Below are positions 37,479 to 49,638 of a DNA stretch of 64,000 nt, piece by piece. Positions within the stretch are counted from its first letter, which is position 1, and each line of letters starts with the position of its first letter. Where the stretch lies: NCBI GenBank assembly GCA_921293015.1, contig OV121092.1:5028001-5092000 (forward strand). Direction: 5' to 3'. Position numbers and translations under genes: made by a program. Below the pieces are notes generated by a model. The model saw nothing but the letters and a program-made list of their open reading frames with translations, was not told where the DNA came from and ran no database searches. The DNA comes from Phorcus lineatus (Eukaryota; Mollusca; Gastropoda; Trochida; Trochidae).

Positions 37479-39584
37479 CAATCAAATAATTTGAATCTCT
37501 TTTGTGATCAAATGGTCGTCAAAAATAAAATAGGAAATCCCTAAATGTCATGGCGAGTTTACATAATTCAACAATCTTTACGGATATACGGAGGGGTAAG
37601 GCGGGGACAAAAAAGACGCTTTTCACGTCATCGGATGAATGGTAATCTGATGACCCATAAGATTGCCGTTGTATATAGTGTGAGCGCCTTAGGCAAGGGC
37701 CTTGAGTCTGATAGTGTGATAATCACTTATCTCATCTCAGATTAGTTGATTTGCATATTGACCCGAATAGGCCATTTATATTCTATCTGGAATATGCTCT
37801 CGTTTACGCGGAGTATGGAATATTAATGTCTGACACAGTCATCTGGCGTATTATATTGATCAAAATCGACAGGCATTTTAGAGATAAATTTGTTCTTGAA
37901 GATAGCCGATGAGAACTCATCTCATGAAGATAGAAAGCTATAGTGAGTGCCTATATCCCCATCTGCCTTATAATAGCCTATATGAACCGAGAAGCGTGTT
38001 ATAGTGCCTTTAAAAAAATACAGACAAAGTTCCTTCCGTGACGGAGCTCGAATTTATTTGAACGCCTCCATCGAAACTGTTAAAAAACTAAGGTAAACAA
38101 AATATGAACGTGTACATTTAGGATGAAGATGAAATAGAAAGGTTTTGAAAAATAAAAGTTTGACTCAAACAAAGATCAGTGCGCTGGACTCAAACCAAAA
38201 CTTATTTTACTTAAGTGTTATCATGTGTATCGTTATTGTTTATATTGTACATATGTTCACTAAACAAAAAACATAATTAACCTATAATTATTCTAAACAT
38301 GACATACAAAATACGATATTGAAAATTTTGGAGGTACCTTTCTTGCATAGTCTGATTCAGGGCTGTTGTCAAAGAGTTCAATCTGTTTAACTTACGTAAA
38401 TCCGAGGGAATCAAATGTAGCCCAATCTCATATCGTATCATATCAAAATATCAGCCAATTACTAAAGGCAACAGGCATGAAGTGTATTATGTACATGAGG
38501 ATAAAAGTAACGCAACAACGTTTTATATAAATACTGAAGTAATAACATTTTAAGAAATTCGAATGATAAGGGTCCATTTCATATGAAAATGTTTGTAAAA
38601 AGTAAAATTAAGATTCTAAGAATAAAGACAGTAAAAAAATTACAGTAACTGCACAAGTTATAATTAAAAACAGTCATTGAATTTACCCTAGTGAGACAGT
38701 CAAATTTAATAGTCGAAAATGTTTGATGGTAACATTACTGTTCGGTTAGTAGAGAAGGGAATCACAAGTTCCGATCCCTCCAAATTACTTGCTAATATAG
38801 GACTTGCTGCATTTCCCCAACTTTTCTGTGCTTGTCTTCCAGGCTGCTGCGCATTCTCTCCACACAATGGTAGTTCCGCTAAAAACTCGTATCAGCCTAG
38901 CGGCCAAATGTTCCAACACAGCCTATCTGCAAAATTTCAGCCAATGAAACCACCGCATGTACTGATAGCATATTTTATGTCACCAAGGCCTATGAAATGA
39001 TACAGTCGCTAGATAAGACGACTGTGTTCTGTACAGAAGACTCAATATGAACAGTGTACATTTGAATAAAGTAAAACGTTAAATAAGCATACGTAAATGA
39101 CTGAAGCTTTTAGAATGATCGCTTATGAAACGGCGTCACAGATTGCACAACTAACATCGTAATCTATCATAAGTATCTAATCATGCTTCTACAAGAACGG
39201 GAACCGTTCCTATAAAGATACGAATTTATTACCCATATGGTTATTCATAAGGGGTGACATATTTTCAATATGAGCACATGTACACATATATATCATTTTT
39301 GCCTAGCAAAGAGTTACCGTATTTCGTCGTTTGTAACGTCCTAAAACCAGTGTTCGTGACGTCACGGTCGCGGGTCGTCGCAAGGGAAGGAGGCCGTTTT
39401 CTGAACACTTGAAATGGAAAGGAATCGCTAATAAAGAAATTATTATCCTCGGAAGTGTATCATAAGGCTTGTACGAAACTCATGAGATTTCACACTTGTT
39501 TCGTAAGTCATATGACAGAATTCCTCGGTTAACATTCTCTTTTTATGAATCATATGATTTGACTGTCAATATATCTCTTCTTAG
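37479..39584. other. Intergenic, nothing firmly recognised
   Basis: No splice-supported gene. A plus-strand frame of 93 codons at 38719-39000 is Pro/Phe/Cys-rich and unlike its surroundings, but I could not assign it to a family and found no flanking signals; it may be a fragment of a mobile element. Confidence 0.4.
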
Positions 39585-39772
39585 GATATCTCAACCACTC
39601 AAAAACCTTGTGGAATGGAATTAGGACGTTTACATACATCACAAATAAAGTTTACAATTTTGGCATAGAGATAACTAGTGGATGGTTAAACTGGTATCGT
39701 CTTCTTTCTTGATCTTATTCATCCTCAAATTTTCATCCTTTCATCAGTGCATCAATCCATGAATCATTCATC
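39585..39772. repeat. Inverted repeat partner of 42998-43172
   Basis: About 180 bp including 'tggaatggaattaggacgtt' and 'ctggtatcgtcttctttctt' matches in reverse complement a segment of intron 1 of paralogue B ('aacgtcctaattccattcca'). The end toward 39772 carries 'atcaatccatgaatcattca', a GATTGATG-like tail that is also seen in the partner, so a dispersed repeat with a simple tail is likely. Confidence 0.7.
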
Positions 39773-42087
39773 CTACTATATCAGCGTATATGATTCCGCT
39801 CTCGCTCCCCCCTAATACCTTGATCTCATTCATAACCCTCGTATCGCTAGCTATCTAACCAGCCAATGAGACGACTCGCATTCAGCAACAGCGGCACAAC
39901 AAAGAAGTAAAAATCCTCTGAGTTCAAGCTAGTAGCTTCAGTTCAATCACTTCATCTCTACCATTTAGATAAGCAAGGACATATATGCTGATAACGATCA
40001 GCAATATTGCTCCAGGAGTGATGTAAGCTTACCTTAAATACAGTGGTCATTTTCTCCTTGACCTCTCACTGGACATCGCCATTCGTTAAACGCAACATGT
40101 ATACAGTTAACATATCACATAGCCTGAAAGGTAAGGTCATTTAGCATTAGGAGAATGTTTATAAAATGATGTTTTACAGATTATCGTATGGTATGATGTT
40201 GCTTTAATTTCTTGCTTTAGTACGGCTTCCGGTCGCTGAGAGCACAACATAAATTCCCCAAATTACATTGTAAATAGGACGACACAGGTTATTATTATTA
40301 TTGTTATTGTTTAACCTTTTCCGCATGCGAAAATTCAAATAATAGAGTAATAACTTTATATATGAATAAAATAGAAGCAGTTCTTTACGCTCCAGTAACT
40401 GCACAACCTCTAGTGAAAACTAAAATTCAAGGTTACCATTATTTAGATCAAAATAAGATCTCGACGATGATATATTTCATTTTGAAATAATCACTATCTT
40501 TCTGACTTTCTTTTCAAATGACATATCCAATTACATTTCTGCCCTTAGAATAATTAACATAATGATCAGATCTTACCAACCAGACTATCCCTCGATAGTA
40601 AGATGAACTATTTTTCTACTCTTGTGGCTTAATATTCAAGGTCTTCATAGCAAAGATGACACTTACATGTGTTTCCTCAAAGAAATGTAATAATACTTTT
40701 CTATCAATTTTATCCAAAAATCCTTTGACATTTGAAAATAGGGGGAAATTGAATCGTTATGTAACTTGCTACGCTGACCAATAGTATCTGACCTACGTCA
40801 GTAACTTGTCACAGTGGCGGCCTTCGGTAACGTATGTAGGCCTATCGTAATATAACCTTGAAAAGATTGACCCCCTTGACCACATTATGACAGCTGTATA
40901 GTTCAGTGGTTTAAATAATATTGCACATCATTAATACGTACAAAAATGTGTTATTCATTTTGTAATATTTGTATATATTAACTATTCCTATAAATGTTCC
41001 ACTCGACAAACTATCAACTATTATAACGATACATTTAAAAAAGGAATTCTTTCTAATGAACAATAGGTTACGTTTGATATACAAACAATAGTTACTTTAA
41101 TTGTGATGTGACTCTTCTTATGTTTAAAACGTCTGTTGTTACAGACACGAAATCAAGAAATAGGCGGAGATTGGTAAGATATTTTACATTGAATTTTTTA
41201 TGTGCATGGATTCATAGAAATACCACTTTGTTTATTGGTAATGTTCGTTCATTTTTGTCTTTTGAGCTCATTTAAAAAATCCTATTTTTGCCAAGAATTA
41301 ACGCTTCAAATTAAATATGCAACTTTGGCCTGAAGCTCCAACAATCATCAAACCCAAAACGGAATTAGATTTTCGTTTGTTTTGGGAACATGAACTCCTG
41401 TGGAAGAGAAATGAGAAAATAATAAGAAAAACTACAGTTACTAAACCCTTAGAAATAATAATAATAATGATAACAATAATAATGATTATAATATTAAAAC
41501 AAATTATGTCGCATAAAGTTCGTACGATCGTTTGATACTCGTGGTATCAAACAGTAGTATATATAGTGATAAAATTTTATGTACAACTGTCTATGTCATC
41601 ATATGAGTTGTGTGCTCTCAAAATACAACTACAAATCAAACTGGAAATTATTACTAAACATTTTGCCGCGACAAGGCGTCCGAAATACATAGGGTAGCTC
41701 AAATAGTAATTTTGTTTGTAGCAAGTTAGCACGACACGAGCTTGAGATACATCTAGTGTTTTAAAAACACCTCAGTGAAATCGAGTTTGTGTAACTTTGG
41801 TGGTTTTGCGCTGGAATTGTGACACCTTAAGCTGTTACTTCTCATCGCAGCGTGAGGACGGGGCTTTAAGAGCTTAACTTTAATTAAAAGGGACGATGGT
41901 AATTAATTAAGAATAAACGTGTTACATGTAGTATTGTCAATTGTCGTGATTCTGACCGTGAAATATCAGGTTTGAAAGTCCTTGATCTACATCTGGTCCC
42001 TCGAAGTCATTTAATAACATTTCGTCTAATTCTTGTGGCCAAAGCTATCCTAGAAAGTACCTGTCTACGTTGAAATATTGAACGTTC
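39773..42087. other. Intergenic and upstream region of paralogue B
   Basis: Small AAT-type simple repeats at about 40287-40312 and 41455-41500. No gene supported. The region before 42088 shows no clear TATA box. Confidence 0.45.
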
Positions 42088-45000
42088 ATGGCATCCATTT
42101 CAGGCAAACAGGCAGCAGTGTTGGTTATTACAACTTTTACGCTGATAATTCTCCTACAGCAAGTATCCAATGAAGGTAAGTGATTAATTGTAAACAAACA
42201 TTGAGGTTTTAAAGTCTAGACATATGTGATTCTATTATTGTGCACTTTTGAATACAACTCCTTTTTGTCTTGATGTCTGCTGTAAATAAGATTAAAAAAT
42301 TACGTTTTAGTTATTGGCACGTGCCATTGTCCGGTTTTCGATAATAAATTACGACTTTCACCTGTTTATTGGCACTGTTGCGAACTGATAAGCACCAAGA
42401 TTCTTATTTTCTGATACAACAAATATTTCTCCATTGAATAACAGTAGTAATGACGTTTAACATATTTGACTGTTACAACATATACTTTGTGGCCCGTCAT
42501 CGACAACAAGACAATGGTTCGCACAAATACTTAAACGCACTTTTGGAAACTTATTTTACAGCAAACACAATAGAAGAACATTGGTTGGTAGTGTTTTGTA
42601 GGTTTTTTAACCAATATTCATGTAGACTGAATGCATAATGTCGTCTTTTTAACATTTATATTGCCGTTTTTAGATTATCATCTTTAGAAATAAGATAATA
42701 TTATAATTTTGTTATATAAGAGATAAGAAGAAAGTTTCGGAATGCGGTCCTTAACTTTATCCAACTTATGTGGCATTTTGGCTCATAAAGTCACATGACA
42801 ATTAAAAACCAAAATTTGTGCCACTTTAAAAAGCTAAAAGATTGTGCAAATAGAAGAATTTAATAGCTGAATGTATGAATAAATTAATTGATGATTTGAT
42901 CAGAGTTATGTGATTGATGTTTCAGTGTGGTAATCATGTGATTGAAACTGAATTGGTTGAATGATTGATATTTTTAGTTCGATGAAAAACGTTTCTTTTG
43001 AAATGATTGATGGATTGATGAAATGAATGAAATTTGAGGATAAATGAGGTCAAGAATGAAGACGATACCAGTTTAATCATCAAATAGTTATCTCTATGTC
43101 AACATTTTTAAAGTTCATTTATGATGTATATAAACGTCCTAATTCCATTCCACAAACTCAGTTAGAGAGATTAAAATAGATTTAAGCCTTTAGCATTAGA
43201 TTCGATTTTGGTTATCAGCTTGGAATGAGGAAGAGAACGACTTTGAACCGCTTCCGGAAGAGGTTGTTGACGTCAAAGAGAACAAAGGTGAGTCTTTTGA
43301 AGGAAACTGCTGTGTCAGCAATCTTTAAAATAATAATGATAATAATGTGGACATTTATAATGCTCACATTTCCATCCACTAGGGAATGCTCAAGGCGCTA
43401 CCAATGTTCTGGTCTAAACCAAGCCTACATATTTGTCGCAAGAAGGTCACCACCAAAACACACATCTTTCTGTTGCTTTTTTACGTTCAGAGTTACATAT
43501 CTTTCAAGATAAATGGTTTCATGCTCTCTGCTTCTTGAGATTCATTTTCCTTCCGAATTTGTATTCATTTGCCTGATCGTGATCATGTTTTCAAACAAAC
43601 TTTTTTATTTAAAATGTCAAATGTCACTATGTGTCCCCGTTGATGAATCCAAAAGAAACAGATGAAAGTGCTAAATCATTGTACCTACAGACGCTGATTT
43701 CGCGGCCTTGTTGGAGGACTACAAAACTCTTCTGTCAGGTAACTTCCAATGACATGATGTTTTAGTTAATGATATTTCAGTAAATCATTGCTTAGAATCA
43801 TGATCATTTCAATATCAAAGTTAACATCCTCAAAAGGTGCCAGTAGGTCACGTTGATTATTGGAACCACTAACGATGTGTAAGTACTGCGGAGGTCCGTT
43901 CAGTGCGTTTGAGGTAAGAGACCGGCGCCCCGTGTCACCACCGCCATTCCAAAACGCACCATCCTATCTCAGGGTAAAACGTATATGCTGACGCTGCACT
44001 CTTATACTTGTACTAGATGGGAGCGTCAGGTTGAAAAACTACAAAAAATCTACAATGAGATTGCTTTGAGTAGATTTTAATAAAATCGTGTCAAATGGTA
44101 CCTTGAACCATACATCTTTATTGAAATAGGTATGAAAATGGCGGGCAGGTGGAAAACAAATGAAGCTAGAAGGTCCTGTTTGGACGAGTCCAAAAACAAA
44201 CGGAGAGGTAAGTCGATTCTCTGTCGATTCCGCTTATGAAACAATGAAATGATTATGATTATTACATTACCGGAGAGCCCGACCGTTAGAGCCTTAAAAC
44301 GAGCCTTTCCGGGGTGTTTTGTTTATAATTGAGTGTTGATACGTTTGATATCAGATGAGCAAGGGTGATGTTTCATTTATCAGCCCGAAACATACATAGA
44401 CAGTCACGAAAAATAAAAGGAATCTCAGTAAATAAACGTACCGTTAGGCTTTTTGAGTAGTGATACTATTGCCTTGTAACGTAAAGAGCATAATGACATA
44501 TATAAATACCTGATGATGCAAACCATATGAGGATATGATTGTTTTTAAACGATAAAATCATACCATGGAAATTCTCAAAATCGAGAGAGCGCCATCCTGT
44601 CTCAGGGTTAAACATATACGCTGACGCTCCACTTTCATACCCTGGGTTATAACCTCACTCCACCTGCGCGGTGTGACATACCTCTTAGCCAATCAGATAG
44701 TTTTATCGTGATGGTAAGCGATACAATTTCAGCCAACCACAGATCAGAAGCTAATGATGCGACAATGGTTATCATTCCGAGTCCAGTCTAACGATTCGGT
44801 TAAGTTAATTTCAGAAGATCATGCACATTTAACCCCGAGTAGCTGCAGTAAACTTTTGACGGCTCTGATTTGAGAGATCTGCATGACACAAATGAACGCA
44901 GGCTTTCAAGCGATATCATTGGTTGTCTATTTTTAGATAATTTATAGGTCATAGGTCACAGCGCGCAGAGTTGAGTGGTTGGGATTCAAGGTTTTAGAGT

Positions 45001-47263
45001 GGACTGTCAGTGTAGACGTTCTACCCAGAAACAGGATGACCGAACCTTTTTAATTATAAATAAAATCTGTTAGGAAACCTTAATCGCTCTTGTTCTCCTG
45101 GCATCATAAAAGTCAAATGACACAATCATATTTTAAATAATCTCCTTATTGCTCAAATGCAATCCCTATTAACTATAAGAACGCGTAGGAATGTGGATGT
45201 CAGTAGTGACATATACCATGGTTATTTAGAATGGTGGAACCTGATATTTAACCCGCAAGCTGGGCACGCTGTAGGCAACAATTCTTGGTTATGTACTAAT
45301 GAAAAGATACATAAACTTCCTTTTATTTAATACTGATTTTTGCATTAAACTCGTATATAATTTGGTATCAAAATCACCTTCGCTCGTTTTATACGAACTT
45401 ATTGTTTTTGTTGTTATCACTCGTTTGATAAAGATAATATTGAATGGAAGGTCGTTAGTCGCTTCATGAATCTAACGAACATCACCAACCCGGCGTTAAT
45501 CAAGAAAGCCAACATGGCTGGTTTTCAGTTGTGCCATGCATGGATGACGAATGCGATGCAGAAGTGCCCGCGGATCCAGAATCAAGTCTAGCAGGTATTC
45601 TGGAGTCTATGACAGATCTGGAGGAAGACACGCTCGCTGAAATAACGCGGCTCGTCGAAACCAAACACACCAACAAGCAGGTCATGTTCGTTACTGCTGC
45701 TTCCAGCAACCATTACCAGGAGTCACAAGCTCTGATCCACAACCTGAACGACTTTGTCTTCCCTCTGCTGACAAACTACAGCTTCGTCTACTACGATCTG
45801 GGACTCAGTGTGGAGGAGAGAAGCGAGGTGGGGATAAGTGTATGCTAAGTGTGTGATAAGTACATGATAAGTATATGAAAAGTGAATGATAACTAAATGA
45901 TAATTATGTGAAAAGTATATAATAAAATGACAAGTATACATATTACCATGGAATGGTGGGAATGCTAAGAATGGAAATAATAGAGGGAAATAGCAAGTAG
46001 ATTTTAAAAAAAGATAGCATTCTCTACAGAGGTAAACATATTAATTAATGATGGTGCAACCTATATGGGGAGAGAATGATGAATTTAGTGATCCAGTGAG
46101 ACACATAAAAATTTAGGGAACGGATACGTTTTTTCTCAAATTTATTGAAACATTATCTAGTGAATGAATTTCTTTATCACAGCTGGAGCAGTTCTGTGGG
46201 TGCGAGGTGAGGACGTTCCCTCTCTCTATGATGCCGGAGCGCATCAAACCTCTCACCTGCTACACCTGGAAACCTCTCATTGTGCACGTGAGTTCTGCAT
46301 GTAGTTTTGACTTTGACTGCCTTTTTTTAAATGCTGAAATGCACAGTAAGGATTAGGTATTATTTGTGGAAGCGAAATTCTGTGCACTTAGAGCATTGAT
46401 ATATGGCTCTTGAAAATAACACCCTTTGAAAAATGTGCCATAGGATTGATTTTATACCATGCTCTCTCAGCAAATGTGTCTTTGATCACATTGAAACGGC
46501 AAAATTTATACGCCAATTGTCAGCCTAGCCTTTGAGAAAGAGCTTATGAAGCGTCTTGGCAGTCGAGATCACATGAGTAAATGTGGGCTTCGGTTAACAT
46601 GGAATGTCCTCCTGCCCCATTGAGATATTCATATTCGGTCACGCCTCTTACAGTTTCAACCCCGCGATTGTCTTGACAACATAATATTTAACGTGGTGAC
46701 TAAAAACTAATTCTTATTATCTTTTCCAGGCCAACCTCCCGAAAGCTGACACATTGATTTGGATGGACGCCTCAGTCCGATTCGAACAGGATGCCCTAAA
46801 CGAACTCCTTGACATGATTGAACAAACTAGAGTCATCATCACCGATGGCCTCTTCCCGATTGCCCATCACGCAACCGTTGACATGTTTAACTACTTCCGG
46901 GAGAGCACGTGCAGCTTCTCTGCTATCCCAGAGTTCCAAGCCACCTTCATAGTGTTTAAGAATGAACGTCTAATCCGGGAAGCAGTGGTCAAATCATGGG
47001 CTGCGTGTGCACTCAGTCCCTTCTGTATGTGTCCTGTAGATCACACCGAGTTGCTGGAATGTCCCAGCACAAAATGGCAGTATAATAAGTGTCATAGATT
47101 CGATCAAGCAGCATTGGGGATAATTCTTGTGAAACTTTTTCGAAACCATGACAATAACATTCGGGTGGGTGAAAATATTGTCAGCTTAAGACGAAGACAT
47201 AAAGAGGATTATTTTCAGACACTGAAAGACACTTCAAACCGGTTGTTCAGAAACTTTGAATGA
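42088..47263 (+). CDS. DUF1647-like type II membrane protein (paralogue B), possible glycosyltransferase
   Basis: Seven coding exons: 42088-42175, 43219-43287, 43691-43738, 44130-44207, 45529-45827, 46183-46287 and 46730-47263. GT-AG edges and phases agree throughout, giving 406 residues. Residues about 9-24 (AAVLVITTFTLIILL) form a signal anchor; a luminal stem rich in Glu/Asp follows. Conserved motifs: VMFVTAASSNHY, YYDLGLS, TWKPLIVHA, IWMDASVRF, CALSPFCMCP, YNKCHRFDQAALG and VKLFRNHD. The exons of 48, 78, 299 and 105 nt have the same lengths in paralogue A. The first exon merges what are two exons in A or replaces them. Protein similarity is weak in the N-terminal 120 residues and very high in the centre. 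Function is inferred from topology and motifs only; a Golgi or ER enzyme acting on glycans is plausible. Confidence 0.87.
42300..42829. mobile_element. TTAA MITE, subfamily B, rearranged copy
   Basis: The first part (about 42315-42495) runs in reverse orientation ('gccattgtccggttttcgat', then 'ctgataagcacc', then 'ctgttacaacata'). The second part (about 42540-42829) runs forward and ends 'gtgccactttaa' like other copies. An internal inversion or a nested second copy explains this. It lies in intron 1 of paralogue B. Confidence 0.6.
42998..43172. repeat. Inverted repeat partner of 39585-39772
   Basis: See the partner entry. Located in intron 1 of paralogue B, 46 bp before the exon that starts at 43219. 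Confidence 0.7.
43955..44035. repeat. Short intronic repeat, copy 1 of 2
   Basis: 'caccatcctatctcagggta' and 'tatgctgacgctgcactctt' recur with small changes at 44590-44645 ('gccatcctgtctcagggtta', 'acgctgacgctccactttca'). Both copies are in introns of paralogue B. Possibly one end of a DNA transposon; no partner end was recognised. Confidence 0.55.
44590..44645. repeat. Short intronic repeat, copy 2 of 2
   Basis: See 43955-44035. Same orientation, about 630 bp apart, on either side of the exon 44130-44207. Confidence 0.55.
45845..45935. repeat. 'gataagtatatgaaaa' minisatellite next to a splice donor of paralogue B
   Basis: The reverse-complement counterpart of the repeat at 32450-32622, at the same place relative to the 299-nt exon. 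Shorter than in paralogue A. Confidence 0.7.
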
Positions 47264-47539
47264 AAGCTTGTGGCACCATGAAACAGAGGCGTGGGTGTTT
47301 GCTTGTGACATTATTTAACAAAGTGAGGGAATTACTGACATTGACATCCCAAACATTCCTTATTCCAAATAAGGTCCTGTCATTTGAGATAATGAGATAA
47401 TTTGAGATGATGATGTGTAGCACCACCCGAAGGTTTGACGAGTGTCCCTCGAACACGTTAAAACAAATTTTGCATTTCTTTTATCTAAGCGCGAAATTGA
47501 TTCTGCCAAAAAACGTTGGGCTTGACATATACAGACTTA
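47264..47539. other. 3' flank of paralogue B
   Basis: No canonical AATAAA before the MITE at 47540; the nearest variant is AATAAG near 47367. The transcript end is therefore unclear. Confidence 0.4.
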
Positions 47540-48289
47540 TTAAAGAGCCACTCCCTGATTTTCATAACATATTATTTACCTTTGATACGAACCTAAATGT
47601 CATATGTGGTGATATAAAATCAAAACATCTTAAATTTTCGTGTCCAAAAGACCTATATATCACAAATACTGATTTTCCGTGAAAATCTAAAAACAGCCTT
47701 ATTAATGAGGTGAGGTGAGGTGAGTTGGTGTTTAACGCCGCTTTCAAGATTATTTCACTTATATCGCGGCTGCTAGTATTATTGCAGGGAGAAAGCCTGC
47801 AACACTATAGTGGCTATGCATTGCGGTGAAACCTGCGAGCAGCAGCTGGAACTAGCGAACCATGGGTGGTACTGCGCTGAATTTCAGTGTAGCATTGCAC
47901 CCAAACCTGATTGCGTGTAGAACAGTTCTCTACTGCAGACAAAGTTGCCGAGCCCCTGGCGGGATTCGAACCACCGACCTCCTGATCCGAAGCCGAACGC
48001 GCTAACCACCTTATTAATGCACATTGATACTAGTTATGTAACCTAACAAATGGTATCAACTGCTAACAACCCTTCTGGCTGTTTTACATAGACCTTTTAC
48101 TATTTGACGCGCACCACTGTCCGGTTTTTCGATCATAGTTGCGACGTTCTTCCTTCATTTTGTCACTGTACAAAAACAATCAGCTTTAAAATGTGTCTTT
48201 TTGGTAAGAGTTGATACTTCGCGATCAAATGACATCATTGATAAAGTTTGGCATATATGACACCAATAACTCACGGAGTGGCTCTTTAA
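47540..48289. mobile_element. TTAA-flanked MITE, subfamily A, split by a SINE
   Basis: Begins TTAAAGAGCCACTCCCTGAT and ends CTCACGGAGTGGCTCTTTAA with TTAA at both edges. Without the SINE (47708-48008) and one copy of its target duplication the element is about 438 bp, close to the full copy at 3096-3573, with which it aligns throughout. Core 'gcgcaccactgtccggtttt' at about 48107-48127. Confidence 0.88.
47697..48019 (-). repeat. tRNA-derived SINE with 11-bp target-site duplication
   Basis: Reading the minus strand from 48008: an A box-like 'tggttagcgcgttcggc', a B box 'ggtggttcgaatcccgcc' (about 47950-47967), then a body containing 'agcggcgttaaacaccaact' and a tail of CACCT repeats ending at 47708. 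It is flanked by CCTTATTAATG at 47697-47707 and 48009-48019, and the uninterrupted MITE at 3096 has the matching single site 'ccttataaatg'. The 'gtgaggtgag' tail and 'gttggtgtttaacgccgc' body resemble SINEs I recall from gastropods. The perfect duplication suggests a fairly recent insertion. Confidence 0.9.
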
Positions 48290-49462
48290 CTTTTTCGTGA
48301 ATGGGATTAAGGTTACAAATTCCAAAGTACCATCTAGACGAATGGGTTCTGCCATAACCCGTGAAACAAAATGTGCATCATATTCTGATTCCAGTTCCAT
48401 GTAAATTCGCTTTTGTAACAAAATTAACAAAAGCCTTAGTTCTTGTCTTGGTACCAAGAACCTTGAGACATTCACAGTAATCGAATGTCTTCGCTGTGAA
48501 TGAGTGAAACGTCATCAAATTCAACAGTTACAACTATGTGAGGGGATCACTCAAAGGAAACTCCATTAACATTGTCGTACCGCAATTGAATAAAATTGCA
48601 AAAACAGTCTTTTTAAGATAATGGTTATCATTCCCGGGTATAATATAGTGTTATAGTTATCATATCATCTCCGGAATATTTCAACCAATCTAGCCTCTGT
48701 GCTCATACGACCTATTGTTTTTTGCAATAAAATTGTTTCATTATATCTTATCAAAATGATATTGATAAATGTGTCCAAAAAATGTGACCTATATTATGAA
48801 TCTGCAACTGTGTAGTTACTTCAATCCTGTAAGGATGGTAACTTTATGAACTTTTGGTCGGGAATCAAATCAATTTTAGTTAAATCTGTTACCAAGACTG
48901 TTTGTAATAACAGCTCACGATGGTTTGAATATTTAAAAAATACTTTAAATACAATTAACGTAACGATACATGAAATTTGTGCATCTTTTGCTGAAAAATA
49001 CATATTACAAAGTTAAGTTCTCTTCTCCAATAAAGATTCAAATAATGTCTTTGATAATAGATAAGTTTAGACGAAATTCTATTGATGATATCTGCTTTTA
49101 AAACTACGCACACCTGAGCGGCTTCCTCCTTGAATTAAGTAGGTCATACTTAACTACCTTACTTAAAGCTACATTTAAACTGTATCTTTAACTCTGGTGA
49201 CTTTCCATCTGACAAGTCAGAAAATTTCATATTCCCTCTATACATGGAAGGAAGTAGAAATCATGTAAATAATTAAAAAGGCATTTCTTTAATGTGTACC
49301 GAAAATAATGTTACCTCCTGATAAAAATACTTGACGGAAATACTGGTTAATCAAAGGTTAGTAAAAGATGCATCTTGTACATATGGTTTCCAATACACAT
49401 GGGAGTTTCAACACGAGATATCAATATTGATATATTTACAAATCAATTCAGAGAAATGATAA
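48290..49462. other. Intergenic, nothing recognised
   Basis: About 1.2 kb AT-rich. Minus-strand frames at 48155-48475 (partly overlapping the MITE) and 48821-49003 are not recognisable. Confidence 0.45.
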
Positions 49463-49638
49463 CAGGGATTGGGAAAGGCAGGGGCCATGGGCCATTTTGC
49501 ACATTTGAAGAAAAAATGGCCCATTCAAATTTGAAATTTTACCATTGCTAATAAAGGGGAATGGCCCATTCAAAATTCTGAAAATGACTCAAAGCCCTCT
49601 AAATGGTTCATTATCAAAGGTGTCTTTCCCAATCCCTG
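49463..49638. mobile_element. Small hAT-like MITE
   Basis: 176 bp with terminal inverted repeats CAGGGATTGGGAAAG and CTTTCCCAATCCCTG. The internal 'atggcccattcaaa' is repeated twice. Ends of the CAGGG type are common in hAT elements, but the 8-bp flanks (aatgataa / ctgatatc) match poorly. Confidence 0.75.

Noticed and set aside
38719-39000. 93-codon plus-strand frame between the divergent paralogues
   Set aside because: Composition is somewhat unusual but no family, splice edge or neighbouring exon was recognised; kept only as a note in the intergenic entry.
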